From positions 1 through 47,773 of the forward strand of contig CANQYK010000003.1 of NCBI GenBank assembly GCA_947628065.1: DNA of 47,773 nt, written 5' to 3'. This DNA is from an uncultured Bacilli bacterium. Its GTDB lineage: Bacteria > Bacillota_I > Bacilli_A > RF39 > UBA660. Positions 16,562 to 25,214 of the stretch are shown here, piece after piece. The position numbers and the translations under genes are program-made. Position 1 is the stretch's first letter, and the number at the start of each line of letters is the position of its first letter. Under the pieces are notes generated by a model. The model saw only the letters and a list, made by a program, of their open reading frames with translations, had not been told where the DNA came from and made no database searches.

Positions 16562-16597
16562 AAGAAAAATAAAAAAATACTAGTTTTTGTACTTTTT
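16562..16597 (+). repeat. echo of the lgt 3' end and terminator, right of the RM islet
   Basis: Matches 12662-12697 with one substitution, including stop codon and hairpin, but follows noncoding sequence rather than lgt. It marks the right edge of the 3.9-kb islet. Confidence 0.75.
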
Positions 16598-16631
16598 TTG
16601 CTTTACAATAGAAGAAAAGGAGAGATTACTT

Positions 16632-17513
16632 ATGAAATACGATGTTATTGTAGTTGGTTGTGGTGTTGCTGGTATGACAGCTGCGATTTATTTAAAAAGA
16701 AGTGGTCTATCTTGTATGATATTAGAAGGTAAAATGCCAGGTGGACAAGTAGTAGAAAATGATAAGATAGAAAACTATCCTGGTTTTGTATCGATATCAG
16801 GAAGTGATCTTGCACTTTCTATTTTAAAACAAGTAAAAGAACAAGGAATTCCTATTTGTTATGAAATGGTAGAAGAAGTTACCAAGGATAAAAAAGTAAG
16901 AACAGCAAAAAAGGAATATCAAGCAAATTATATTATTCTTGCTACTGGAAGAAAGCCTAGAATGTTAGGGTTAGAAAGTGAAGAGAAATATCGGAATAAG
17001 GGAATTAGTTATTGTGCCGTTTGTGATGGTTCTCTTTATAAGAAGAAAGATGTAGTAGTTGTTGGTGGAGGCGATAGTGCTCTTGAAATGGTCCTTTATT
17101 TAAGTCCTCTTGTAAAACATTTAACACTTCTTCATAGAAGGGATACCTATCGGGCGAAAGATACTACAATTGAAAAAATTAAAAACTTAAAAAATGTATC
17201 TTTTGTAACTGGTGAGGTAAAAGAATTTACTGGGGAAGATCAATTAAATGGTATTTTATTGAAAGATGGAAAGAAACTTTCTTGTGAAGGTGCCTTTCTT
17301 GGTATTGGACAAATTCCAAATACGTCTTTTCTTTCTTCTTTGGGTATTTTAGATGAAGAGGGGTATATTAAAGTAGATAAAGATTATGAAACAGCAATAA
17401 ATGGAATTTATGCGATTGGGGATTGTCTTAAAAAAGAATATTATCAAATTGTAATTGCTATGGGAGAGGCTGCTTCTTGTGCTCTTACAATAAGGAGGTG
17501 TTTTGATGAATAA
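16632..17513 (+). CDS. trxB: thioredoxin-disulfide reductase
   Basis: NADPH-dependent flavoenzyme that reduces thioredoxin, 293 residues (slightly short). FAD-binding GCGVAG at 9-14, redox pair CAVC at 128-131, NADPH-binding GGGDSALE near 152, and C-terminal GDC in YAIGDC. The ATG at 16632 follows AAAAGGAGAG; an upstream in-frame start lies in the terminator region and is rejected. It overlaps yvcK by 8 nt. The order trxB-yvcK-whiA resembles Bacillus, but rapZ (yvcJ), normally before yvcK, is absent. Confidence 0.95.
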   Translation: MKYDVIVVGCGVAGMTAAIYLKRSGLSCMILEGKMPGGQVVENDKIENYPGFVSISGSDLALSILKQVKEQGIPICYEMVEEVTKDKKVRTAKKEYQANYIILATGRKPRMLGLESEEKYRNKGISYCAVCDGSLYKKKDVVVVGGGDSALEMVLYLSPLVKHLTLLHRRDTYRAKDTTIEKIKNLKNVSFVTGEVKEFTGEDQLNGILLKDGKKLSCEGAFLGIGQIPNTSFLSSLGILDEEGYIKVDKDYETAINGIYAIGDCLKKEYYQIVIAMGEAASCALTIRRCFDE

Positions 17514-18456
17514 AAAGGTAGTTGTTTTTGGAGGAGGTACTGGTCTTTCTTATCTTCTTCGGGGATTAAAGGACTTTCCTATAGATATTACTGCTGTTAT
17601 TACGGTATCAGATAATGGTAGGAGTAGTGGAAAGTTAAGAAAGGAGTTTCATATTCCTGCGGTTGGTGATATTAGAAAAGTAATTACTAGTCTTTCATCA
17701 ACGGATGAACATATAAAGGAGATGTTATCGTATCGGTTTGAGACAACGAGTGATTTAAATGGTCATGCTTTGGGTAATTTGATTTTAACATCGTTAATTG
17801 ATATTACTGGTAATTTACAAGAATCGATTCATGATTTATCCGTGTTACTTGATGTAAAACATAAGGTATTACCCTTATCAGAAGATGCGAACATTACATT
17901 AATGGCAGAGATGACGGATGGAGAAATTGTGGAAGGAGAAGCAAATATTACCAAATGTCCAAAGGTAATCAAACGTCTTTTTTATAAAGAAAATCCTGTT
18001 GTATTACAAGAGGTTTTAACTGCTATTCGTGAAGCTGATCTTATTCTTTTTAGTATGGGTAGTCTTTATACTTCTCTTTTTCCTCACTTACTAGCAGAAG
18101 AGGTATTAAGGGAACTGGATCAAACAAAAACACCAATTATGTATTTGTGTAATATTGTAACACAACCGGGTGAGACGGATAATTTTGCAGTTAGTGATCA
18201 TGTTAAATTAATTAATGCGTATTTAGGACAACATAAATTAGATGTTGTTGTGGCATCAAACTCTAAAATAGAAGAAAAAATGGCAAAGCGTTATGCGACA
18301 GAAGAACAAAAGGATCCTGTTTTAATTGATCAAGAAGAACTAGATCAATTAAATGTTGAGGTCATAGAATCAGATTTACTAACTATTGATGATGACACAT
18401 TAAAACATCATAGTCAAAAGTTAAGTTCTTTAATTTTTTCTTATTTAATGAGGTGA
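17506..18456 (+). CDS. yvcK: YvcK/CofD-like gluconeogenesis and cell-shape factor
   Basis: 316 residues of the CofD-like fold. It starts with the nucleotide-binding VVFGGGTGLSYLLRGL and continues with TVSDNGRSSGKLR and PAVGDIRK motifs, both diagnostic of YvcK. In Bacillus it binds UDP-sugars and links central carbon metabolism to peptidoglycan synthesis. ATG 17506 follows AAGGAGGTG. whiA follows after 4 nt. Confidence 0.94.
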   Translation: MNKKVVVFGGGTGLSYLLRGLKDFPIDITAVITVSDNGRSSGKLRKEFHIPAVGDIRKVITSLSSTDEHIKEMLSYRFETTSDLNGHALGNLILTSLIDITGNLQESIHDLSVLLDVKHKVLPLSEDANITLMAEMTDGEIVEGEANITKCPKVIKRLFYKENPVVLQEVLTAIREADLILFSMGSLYTSLFPHLLAEEVLRELDQTKTPIMYLCNIVTQPGETDNFAVSDHVKLINAYLGQHKLDVVVASNSKIEEKMAKRYATEEQKDPVLIDQEELDQLNVEVIESDLLTIDDDTLKHHSQKLSSLIFSYLMR

Positions 18457-18460
18457 TTGT

Positions 18461-19378
18461 ATGTCATTTACAACAAAAATAAAAGAAGAACTTACAACAA
18501 TATCTTTAGAAGATGTGGAATCTTTGTCTTTGTTATCTGGTTTTGTAAGAAATAATGCTACTTATATTAATGATCATTTTGTTTTGACAAGTGAGAATCA
18601 AAACGTAATTACTTATCTATGTAGTCTTATTGATCGTTTGGAAGATGTACAATATGAAATTACGATTACTAGTAGTAATAATTTTAGTAAAAATAATTTA
18701 TACGTTATAAGGATCGCAAAGGGTCTTGAACGTTTTCTTTCTCTTCTTGCTTATCAAGAAGAGGTTGTTCCTTCTTATATGGTTGAAGATGAGATGGAAA
18801 TTCGAAATTATTTAAAGGGTGTTTTCTTAAGTAGTGGTAGTGTAAACGATCCAAAAACGTCAAGGTATCATATGGAACTTACGATTTTATATCCAGAAGA
18901 AGCGGTCTTTGTTCAAAAACTATTAAATAAATTTTCTTTGAATGCGAAAATATTAAGTCGTGATAGAGGATATATGGTTTATTTAAAAGAAGCAGAAAGC
19001 ATTAGTGATTTTTTAAAATTAATGGGAGCTATGGATGCTGTTTTATACTATGAGGAAGTAAGGATTTACCGAGATAAAAAAAATGAGACGAATCGTCTTA
19101 ATAATTGTGAACAAGCAAATATGGATAAGATTTTTAAAACTGCGAAAGAACAATTAGAGTATATCAAAACAATAAGAGAAAACGATGCTTTTGATTTGTT
19201 AGATGAAAAAACAAAAGAAGCGATCTTTTATCGGGAAAAGTATAAGGAAGCATCCCTTAGTGAATTAAGTGAGATTATTAGTTTAGAAACCAATCATAAA
19301 ATAACAAAATCAGGACTGAATCATCGTTTTCGAAAAATAAAAGAATTAGCACTTAAATTAACAGAAAATGAAAAATAA
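18461..19378 (+). CDS. whiA: WhiA-type DNA-binding protein
   Basis: 305 residues. It has an N-terminal LAGLIDADG-like bipartite region (LLSGFVRNNATY; YLKGVFLSSGSVNDPKTSRYHMEL) and a C-terminal helix-turn-helix (LSELSEIISLETNHKITKSG, then LNHRFRKI). In Bacillus it affects cell division and chromosome segregation. The start follows GAGGTGATTGT. The last 87 bases of the gene are echoed at 21021-21107, beyond the AbiE islet. Confidence 0.95.
   Translation: MSFTTKIKEELTTISLEDVESLSLLSGFVRNNATYINDHFVLTSENQNVITYLCSLIDRLEDVQYEITITSSNNFSKNNLYVIRIAKGLERFLSLLAYQEEVVPSYMVEDEMEIRNYLKGVFLSSGSVNDPKTSRYHMELTILYPEEAVFVQKLLNKFSLNAKILSRDRGYMVYLKEAESISDFLKLMGAMDAVLYYEEVRIYRDKKNETNRLNNCEQANMDKIFKTAKEQLEYIKTIRENDAFDLLDEKTKEAIFYREKYKEASLSELSEIISLETNHKITKSGLNHRFRKIKELALKLTENEK
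19289..19375 (+). repeat. whiA 3' end, left copy of the AbiE-flanking direct repeat
   Basis: Aligned with 21021-21107 at a constant offset of 1732 bp with only about five to seven substitutions and no indels. This copy is inside the intact whiA gene. Confidence 0.85.
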
Positions 19379-19435
19379 GATGTATAATTATTGTAAAAAT
19401 TAAGATGAAATATAAAAAGATGTTCCTTTTAACAT

Positions 19436-19458
19436 ACATACATGATATAATTGTATGT
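19436..19458. promoter_or_regulatory. AbiE promoter with inverted-repeat operator
   Basis: ACATACA (19436-19442) and TGTATGT (19452-19458) flank an extended -10 (TGa-TATAAT, 19443-19451). An inverted repeat over the -10 directly ahead of the antitoxin gene fits known AbiEi autorepression, where AbiEi binds inverted repeats in its own promoter. Confidence 0.55.
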
Positions 19459-19477
19459 AGAAAGGAACAAAGAGACA

Positions 19478-20071
19478 ATGAATAAAGAAGATATGATATT
19501 AAATTTGGCGAAAGATAATAATGGAATTATCACTACAAAAGAAGTGGTAAGTAAAAACATAAATAAAGTTTTTTTGACACGATTAGTTAACAATAAAAAA
19601 TTAGAAAGAGTAAAAAAAGGTTTATATGTTTTGCCTTCTACTTGGGGTGATGAATATTTCAATTTAGTTTATGGAAATAATGCAGTTTTTTCTTACGAAA
19701 CATCTTTATATTTTTTAGGCCTTTGTGAATCTGTTCCAAGTGAATATCATATTACAGTAAATAGAGGATATAATGGAAGTTTAAGAAAAATAAAAAAAGT
19801 GAAACTACATTTTGTAAAAAAGGAATTATTTGATTTCGGTATCATTGAGATTAAAAGCCCACAAGGACAGCTTATTAAATGTTATAATGCTGAAAGGTGT
19901 ATATGTGATTTGCTTAAGAATAGAGATCATCAAGATATAGAAACAATTAAATATGCTATAACGGAATATTTGAAGAATAAAAATGAGAGGAATCTTCCTT
20001 TACTTCTTGATTATGCTAAAAAGTTCAATGTTTTAGATGATATTAATAAATATTTGGAGGTGTTAATGTAG
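19478..20071 (+). CDS. AbiEi-type antitoxin / transcriptional regulator
   Basis: 197 residues of the type IV toxin-antitoxin AbiEi family. An N-terminal winged helix-turn-helix (GIITTKEVVSKNINKVFLTR, then RLVNNKKLERVKKGLYVLP) is followed by the AbiEi_C domain (FSYETSLYFLGLCESVPSEY, NAERCICDLLKNR). It represses its own operon and neutralises the nucleotidyltransferase partner. ATG 19478 is chosen over an in-frame upstream start (19451) because AAAGGA lies between them and the upstream start overlaps the -10. The stop overlaps the toxin start by 1 nt. Confidence 0.9.
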   Translation: MNKEDMILNLAKDNNGIITTKEVVSKNINKVFLTRLVNNKKLERVKKGLYVLPSTWGDEYFNLVYGNNAVFSYETSLYFLGLCESVPSEYHITVNRGYNGSLRKIKKVKLHFVKKELFDFGIIEIKSPQGQLIKCYNAERCICDLLKNRDHQDIETIKYAITEYLKNKNERNLPLLLDYAKKFNVLDDINKYLEVLM

Positions 20072-20925
20072 TGATTGATGCTGAAGATTTAAAAATTAAA
20101 GTAAAGACCAAAGCTCATGAAAATAGTTCGGAGCCTCAAGATATTATGCAAATGTATTTTTTTGAAAGGCTTTTATATAGAATATCTATAAGTACATACA
20201 AGCATAATTTTATATTAAAAGGTGGATTATTACTATCTGCAATATTTGGCGATGATCGTAGAACAACACAAGATATGGATGCTATGATAAAAGGAATTCC
20301 ACTAGATGTAAAGAAGATAGAAAAAGTTATAAATGAGATAATTAATATAGATTGTGAGGATGGAATAAGTTATCGTTTAAAGAGATCAAGGAAAATAAGA
20401 TTAAATGATAAATATGGAGGAATTAGAGTAAGCTTGATAGGATACAAGGAACATTTACAAGTGCCACTATCTATTGATATAACGGTAGGAGACCCAATTA
20501 CTCCAAGAGAATTAGAATATAGGTATAAATGTATGTTTGATGATTCTTATATTAGTATTATGGCTTTTAATATGGAAACTATTATCGCAGAAAAATTTGA
20601 AACATTCATTTCTGATAATATTATGAATACAAGAACAAAAGATTTTTATGATTTATATATTTTATTAACTAGATATGGTGATAAAATTGATAAAAATGTT
20701 TTAGTAAAAGCAATTAAAAATACTTTTGAAAGAAGAGAAACAGATTTTAATATAGAGAAAATTATGTATGATTTTAATCAAATAAAAGAAAGCGATAGGC
20801 TCATATCAAATTTTAAAAATTATAAAAATAAAAAATCTTATGTATCTAATATTGAATATGATGAAATAATGAAGGCAATTCATTTAGTGATAGAATTATT
20901 ACAAAAAGAATTCATTCCAGTTTAA
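20071..20925 (+). CDS. AbiEii-type nucleotidyltransferase toxin
   Basis: 284 residues of the AbiEii/MenT-like family. The nucleotidyltransferase signature is KGGLLLSAIFGDDRRTTQDMDAMI near 48-71, with a G-S/A motif and D-x-D. A later FNMETIIAEKFETFIS helix and TRTKDFYDLY are also family hallmarks. Such toxins modify tRNA or other targets to stop growth during phage infection. The GTG start is coupled to the antitoxin stop (TAGTG) and has GGAGGTG 8 nt upstream. Confidence 0.92.
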   Translation: MIDAEDLKIKVKTKAHENSSEPQDIMQMYFFERLLYRISISTYKHNFILKGGLLLSAIFGDDRRTTQDMDAMIKGIPLDVKKIEKVINEIINIDCEDGISYRLKRSRKIRLNDKYGGIRVSLIGYKEHLQVPLSIDITVGDPITPRELEYRYKCMFDDSYISIMAFNMETIIAEKFETFISDNIMNTRTKDFYDLYILLTRYGDKIDKNVLVKAIKNTFERRETDFNIEKIMYDFNQIKESDRLISNFKNYKNKKSYVSNIEYDEIMKAIHLVIELLQKEFIPV

Positions 20926-21020
20926 TAAAAATGGATAAATTTTAAAATTTACCAAAAGAAATAAGTTGATCAAAATAAGAAAGAAACTAGGAAGATATAA
21001 ACTGTTTGTAATTATATTAA

Positions 21021-21107
21021 ACCAATCATAAGATAACAAAGTCAGGACTAAATCATCATTTTCGAAAAATAAAAGAATTAGCACTTAAATTAACAGAAAA
21101 TTAAAAA
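21021..21107 (+). repeat. echo of the whiA 3' end
   Basis: A noncoding copy of the last 29 whiA codons, including the HTH end, directly right of the AbiE pair. The substitutions are mostly mild, so the copy was probably coding until recently or came from a related allele. Confidence 0.85.
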
Positions 21108-21150
21108 ATTCCGAAATTAGTCTCATTTGCAACAAATTTCGGAATTTTTT
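21106..21150 (+). terminator. strong terminator after the whiA echo
   Basis: Perfect 13-bp stem AAATTCCGAAATT / AATTTCGGAATTT with a 16-nt loop, followed by a T run. Confidence 0.8.
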
Positions 21151-21152
21151 AA

Positions 21153-21181
21153 TTTACACAAAAGAAGATGTATAGTACAAT
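21153..21181 (+). promoter_or_regulatory. promoter of the DUF4143-type ATPase
   Basis: TTTACA, 17 bp, TACAAT; 23 bp before the start codon. Confidence 0.6.
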
Positions 21182-21203
21182 GAAAACGAAAGGATAAATC
21201 TAT

Positions 21204-22454
21204 ATGAAAGAGATACAAAGAGATTTTTATTTAAATCAATTAATAAAGAAAGATGGGAATGGTCAAATAAAGGTTATTACTGGTATTAAAGAAAGTGGAA
21301 AATCCTATTTGCTAAGAAAAATATTTTATCAATATTTATTAAAATATAACGATAAAGATCATATTCTATACATTCCATTGGATATTAAAGAAAATGAACC
21401 TTTTTTAGATGGGAATAAGTTTATTGAATATGTAAAGTCTCTTGTGAAGGATGATAAAAAATATTATTTATTAATTGATGAAATCCAAAAAATGGAAGAT
21501 TTCGTTCCAGTATTAAATACATTTCTTTATGAAGATAATATTGAGGTATATGTGACTGGTTCCAATGCAAACTTATTATCAAAGGATATTGTTACAGAGT
21601 TTCGTGGTAGAGGGGATGAAATACATGTTTATCCACTTAGTTTTCGTGAATACATGAGTGTGTTTGAAGGGGATCAATATGAAGGATATGAACAATATAG
21701 TATTTATGGAGGATTACCTTATACACTTTCTTATGAAACGGATAATGAACGATCTGAATATTTAAAAAATTTGTTTAAGGAAACTTATATTCGTGATATT
21801 GTAGAACGAAATCATATTACAAATGTAGATGAATTAAATGAGTTATTAAATATAATATCTTCACAAATTGGTTCTTTAACAAATCCTCATAATTTACAAA
21901 ATGTATTTAAAAGTGAAAAAAATATTATGTTAAGTGATAAAACAATAAGTAAATATTTGGATTGTTTTGAAGATGCTTTTTTAATAACAAAGGCACAAAG
22001 GTATAATATAAAAGGAAAAAAATATATTAATTCTCCCTATAAATATTATTTTGAAGATTTAGGATTAAGGAATGCTTGGTTAAATTTTCGACAAATAGAT
22101 AAAGGTCATATTATGGAAAATATTATATACAATGAATTGTTAAGAAGAGGATATAATGTTGATGTTGGAGTAGTTGATGTGAGTCAAACAGGAAGTGATA
22201 AGGTTCGTTCGAAACAACAATATGAAGTGGATTTTATTTGTAATTTGGGTAGTAAAAGAATATATATACAATCATCTTATGAAATTACAAACCAGGAAAA
22301 AGAATTGCAAGAGAGAAAATCATTGGTCAACATTGATGATTCTTTTAAAAAAATAATTATTGTTGGTGATGTTAGTAAGCCAAGAATGGATGAGAAGGGA
22401 ATTATAACAATGGGAATTTATTATTTTCTATTAAATGAGGATAGTTTAGATTAA
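21204..22454 (+). CDS. AAA-family ATPase with DUF4143-like C-terminus
   Basis: 416 residues. Walker A GIKESGKS near 27-34, Walker B YYLLIDEIQ near 90, sensor-like VTGSNANLL near 116, and the FRGRGDEIHVYPLSFREYM segment typical of the ATPases that carry a C-terminal DUF4143. The C-terminal domain has a nuclease-like pattern (YNELLRRGYNVDVG, QYEVDFICNLG). They are frequent, highly variable accessory genes in gut Bacillota with no settled role; some lie in defence regions. It is transcribed from its own promoter. Confidence 0.85.
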   Translation: MKEIQRDFYLNQLIKKDGNGQIKVITGIKESGKSYLLRKIFYQYLLKYNDKDHILYIPLDIKENEPFLDGNKFIEYVKSLVKDDKKYYLLIDEIQKMEDFVPVLNTFLYEDNIEVYVTGSNANLLSKDIVTEFRGRGDEIHVYPLSFREYMSVFEGDQYEGYEQYSIYGGLPYTLSYETDNERSEYLKNLFKETYIRDIVERNHITNVDELNELLNIISSQIGSLTNPHNLQNVFKSEKNIMLSDKTISKYLDCFEDAFLITKAQRYNIKGKKYINSPYKYYFEDLGLRNAWLNFRQIDKGHIMENIIYNELLRRGYNVDVGVVDVSQTGSDKVRSKQQYEVDFICNLGSKRIYIQSSYEITNQEKELQERKSLVNIDDSFKKIIIVGDVSKPRMDEKGIITMGIYYFLLNEDSLD

Positions 22455-22502
22455 TAAAATAGAATTTTTATTGTTTGTAGTAGCAAACAGAAAGGAGAAA
22501 AA

Positions 22503-23633
22503 TTGAGAGGGGTAGTTAGAATATTTTTTAGTGTTTGTCTTTTGATTTTTATTACTGGTTGTAGTATGGACAAACTATCCACAAAATCTGTGGAGAAAAA
22601 GAAAACAGAAGTAAAAGAAGAAGTAGATGATTTGGAAAAAATGACCGATGATATTGTTTCAAAAATGACATTAGAGGAAAAAATTGGTCAATTGTTTTTG
22701 ATTCGCTATGATGCAGAATTAATAGAGAAGGATTTAGAAAACACACCACCTTCTGGTTATGTGTTGTTTGCAAAGGATATAGAGAATGAAACAAAAGAAA
22801 GTTTAAGGGAAAAACTTAAATCTTATCAAGATCGAACAAGTTATAAGCTTATTTTTGCAGTGGATGAAGAGGGTGGATATGTTACTAGAGTTAGTAGATT
22901 TCCTTCGTTTCGGAATGAAAAATTTAAAAGTGTAAGAGATTATTATTTAGAAGGCGGAATTGATAAGTTAGTTGAAATCGAAGAAGAAAAAGATCATTTA
23001 TTAAAAGAGATTGGTGTGAATCTTAATTTAGCGCCAGTGGCAGATGTTTCTCTTGATCCTAATGATTTTATTTATAATCGAACATTAGGAGAAGATGTAT
23101 CTATTGTATCTAATTATATTAACAGAATTGTGGAAAAAGCAAACAGCCTTAATTTCGCTGTTACTTTAAAACATTTTCCAGGATATGGAAATAATGTTGA
23201 TACACATACTGGTGTTAGTATTGATGTAAGGAGCAAAGAAGAATTAGAAAAAGATAGCTTACCTCCCTTTGTGGAAGGAATTAAAAGTAAGGTCCCTGTT
23301 ATTATGATTTCCCACAATATTGTGGAAAGTTACGATAGTGAAAAACCTGCTTCTCTTTCGAAGGCTGTACATGATAAGTTAAGGGAGTTAGGATTTACTG
23401 GGATTATCTTAACAGATGATTTGGATATGGATGCAGTGCAGGAGAGTTTAAATGACGGAAATGAGGCTGTGAGTGCATTTTTAGCAGGAAATGACCTTAT
23501 TATGACATCAAGTTATGAGAAGGATTTGAATGCTTTAAAAGAAGCGTTAGAAAATAAAGTAATAAAGGAAGAAGAAATCGATCAGAAAGTAAGATCCATT
23601 ATAAAATTTAAACATCAATATGGGATCATTTAA
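22503..23633 (+). CDS. GH3 beta-N-acetylhexosaminidase-like lipoprotein (NagZ type)
   Basis: 376 residues. A signal peptide ending in ITGC (lipobox, cysteine at residue 20) makes it an Lgt substrate. The GH3 barrel has KHFPGYG at 223-229, followed by VDTH with the Asp-His general acid dyad of NagZ enzymes, and the nucleophile region ILTDDLDMDA with D305 or D306. The protein stops after the barrel, so it is a single-domain NagZ rather than a two-domain GH3. Likely role: trimming GlcNAc from muropeptides or surface glycan. The start is TTG with AAAGGAG 6 nt upstream. Confidence 0.87.
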   Translation: MRGVVRIFFSVCLLIFITGCSMDKLSTKSVEKKKTEVKEEVDDLEKMTDDIVSKMTLEEKIGQLFLIRYDAELIEKDLENTPPSGYVLFAKDIENETKESLREKLKSYQDRTSYKLIFAVDEEGGYVTRVSRFPSFRNEKFKSVRDYYLEGGIDKLVEIEEEKDHLLKEIGVNLNLAPVADVSLDPNDFIYNRTLGEDVSIVSNYINRIVEKANSLNFAVTLKHFPGYGNNVDTHTGVSIDVRSKEELEKDSLPPFVEGIKSKVPVIMISHNIVESYDSEKPASLSKAVHDKLRELGFTGIILTDDLDMDAVQESLNDGNEAVSAFLAGNDLIMTSSYEKDLNALKEALENKVIKEEEIDQKVRSIIKFKHQYGII

Positions 23634-23656
23634 TAGATAAATTTTAATCGTTTGAT

Positions 23657-23685
23657 TTGACCTTTTCTAATATAGATACTATAAT
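23657..23685 (+). promoter_or_regulatory. promoter of the beta-propeller gene
   Basis: TTGACC, 17 bp, TATAAT: near consensus, 25 bp before the start. Confidence 0.75.
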
Positions 23686-23709
23686 AAAGGAAGAAATGAG
23701 GTATTTAAG

Positions 23710-24864
23710 ATGTCAAATAAAATTGATCAAGATGAATATGAAGAACTAGAAGGAAAATGTAAGAAATTAAAAAGAATTAATAACTGGCTAACTTTTTTTG
23801 TAATTGTTGGAGTTTTCGGTGCTATTGTGGTAATAGAATTGTATTTGCACAAAGATGCTTTTGAAAAAACAAATTTAGCAAAAAAATTAAAATCCTATCG
23901 TAATGAGATTAGTAGTAAATATAATGTTGATACTGAATATGTGGAAAGTGTTCATAATGCTGCTTATAAATTAGATTTATCCTCTGTTGATAAAACCAAT
24001 CAGGGAGTTCATCCTAAAGTGATTAATTTTGAAAAAAAGTGGCATGGATATAAATATTGGATGAGTTTTTCTCCTTATCCTGATGGTAATGATAAATATG
24101 AAAATCCTTATTTGGTAGCAAGTAATGATTTGATTCATTGGGAAGCTCCAAAAGGATTAAAAAATCCAATTGAAGATACACCAAAAGAGTATGAACATGA
24201 AAAAGTATATAATTCTGATCCTCATATTGTATATAATAAGGACAAAGATGTAATGGAACTTTATTTTCGTTATGTTAATGTTAACAAAGATCAAATGATT
24301 TTATATAAAAAGACAAGTAAAAATGGTGTTGATTGGACGGATAAAAAAGAAGTTTTATCCGTAAAAGTATCAAAAAAAGATTATATTTCTCCAGCAATCA
24401 TCTATGATGATGGTATATATAAAATGTGGTATGTTGATAAAAATAGAGTTGTTAAATATACGGAAAGTAAAGATGGAAAAAATTGGAAAAAAGAGCGAAC
24501 AATTATACTTTATTATCCACAAGCTCATCTTACCACATGGCATCTTGATGTAATAAAAACAGAGAAAGGTTATGAATTGCTTTCTGTTGCTTATAAAAAT
24601 TGGAAAGATAGGAATGCTATGAATCTTTATTATTTTAAATCTAAAGATAATCAAGATTATGAACAAGGAATTATTATTTTACGACCATCTTTAATTTCAT
24701 GGGATAATCGTGGTATTTATCGTTCTAGTTTTATTTATGAAAATGGTACTTATTATGTATTTTATTCTGCACTATCTACACAGTTTGAACGTGGAATTGG
24801 ATTCTCTTATGGAGAGCATATAGAAAACTTAGTGGGTAGTAATATCAAAGAAAAAGAAGAGTAA
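23710..24864 (+). CDS. membrane-anchored beta-propeller protein, GH43/GH130-like
   Basis: 384 residues. One N-terminal membrane anchor (about 29-50) and a short helical linker lead to a repeated beta-propeller with blade motifs such as HPKVI, YWMSFSPYPDG, PYLVASNDLIHWE, NSDPHIVYN, SPAIIYDDGIYKMWYV and RSSFIYENGTYYVFYS. This pattern is typical of five-bladed glycosidase folds (GH43, GH117, GH130). D/E residues are in the right kinds of places but catalytic assignment is not possible by eye. It probably acts on extracellular glycan outside the membrane. Confidence 0.65.
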   Translation: MSNKIDQDEYEELEGKCKKLKRINNWLTFFVIVGVFGAIVVIELYLHKDAFEKTNLAKKLKSYRNEISSKYNVDTEYVESVHNAAYKLDLSSVDKTNQGVHPKVINFEKKWHGYKYWMSFSPYPDGNDKYENPYLVASNDLIHWEAPKGLKNPIEDTPKEYEHEKVYNSDPHIVYNKDKDVMELYFRYVNVNKDQMILYKKTSKNGVDWTDKKEVLSVKVSKKDYISPAIIYDDGIYKMWYVDKNRVVKYTESKDGKNWKKERTIILYYPQAHLTTWHLDVIKTEKGYELLSVAYKNWKDRNAMNLYYFKSKDNQDYEQGIIILRPSLISWDNRGIYRSSFIYENGTYYVFYSALSTQFERGIGFSYGEHIENLVGSNIKEKEE

Positions 24865-24865
24865 T

Positions 24866-25010
24866 CTTAAAGTTGCTTTTCTTTCTTTGTTTACTGTTAT
24901 AAAATTTGAAAATGGAAAAATTTGGTATTTAATAGAGATTTCGTAATTACTTCTTTTACTGAAATAAGATAAAGTTAATACACAATCAAGAAAATAGGTG
25001 CGTAGTAACG
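24866..25010 (-). pseudogene. degraded acpS fragment (echo 1)
   Basis: Plus-strand sequence at 24866-24884 resembles the acpS terminator. 24905-24960 matches acpS at about 28555-28622 (TTTGGTATTT...CTTCTTTT), then AAATAAGATA matches 28638-28648, and the end resembles 28683-28705. Internal blocks are deleted. The gap 24865-25214 otherwise holds only an extended -10 (TGa-TACAAT at 25176-25184) ahead of the kinase gene. Confidence 0.6.
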
Positions 25011-25214
25011 AAAAAAAACAAATTTTTATCAGAATTTTTCTTTCAAATAAAAAGAAAAATGTGTATAATACAAGTGCATTAGATATGTTTAAACTCTTTG
25101 GTTGAAATTTATAATCCAACACATTTTATTTTGTAAGAACTATCTGTAAAAGATAAAGACTTTTTGTCAGAATTTTGATACAATTTAAATAGAATAGATA
25201 AGGTAGGTGATTTG

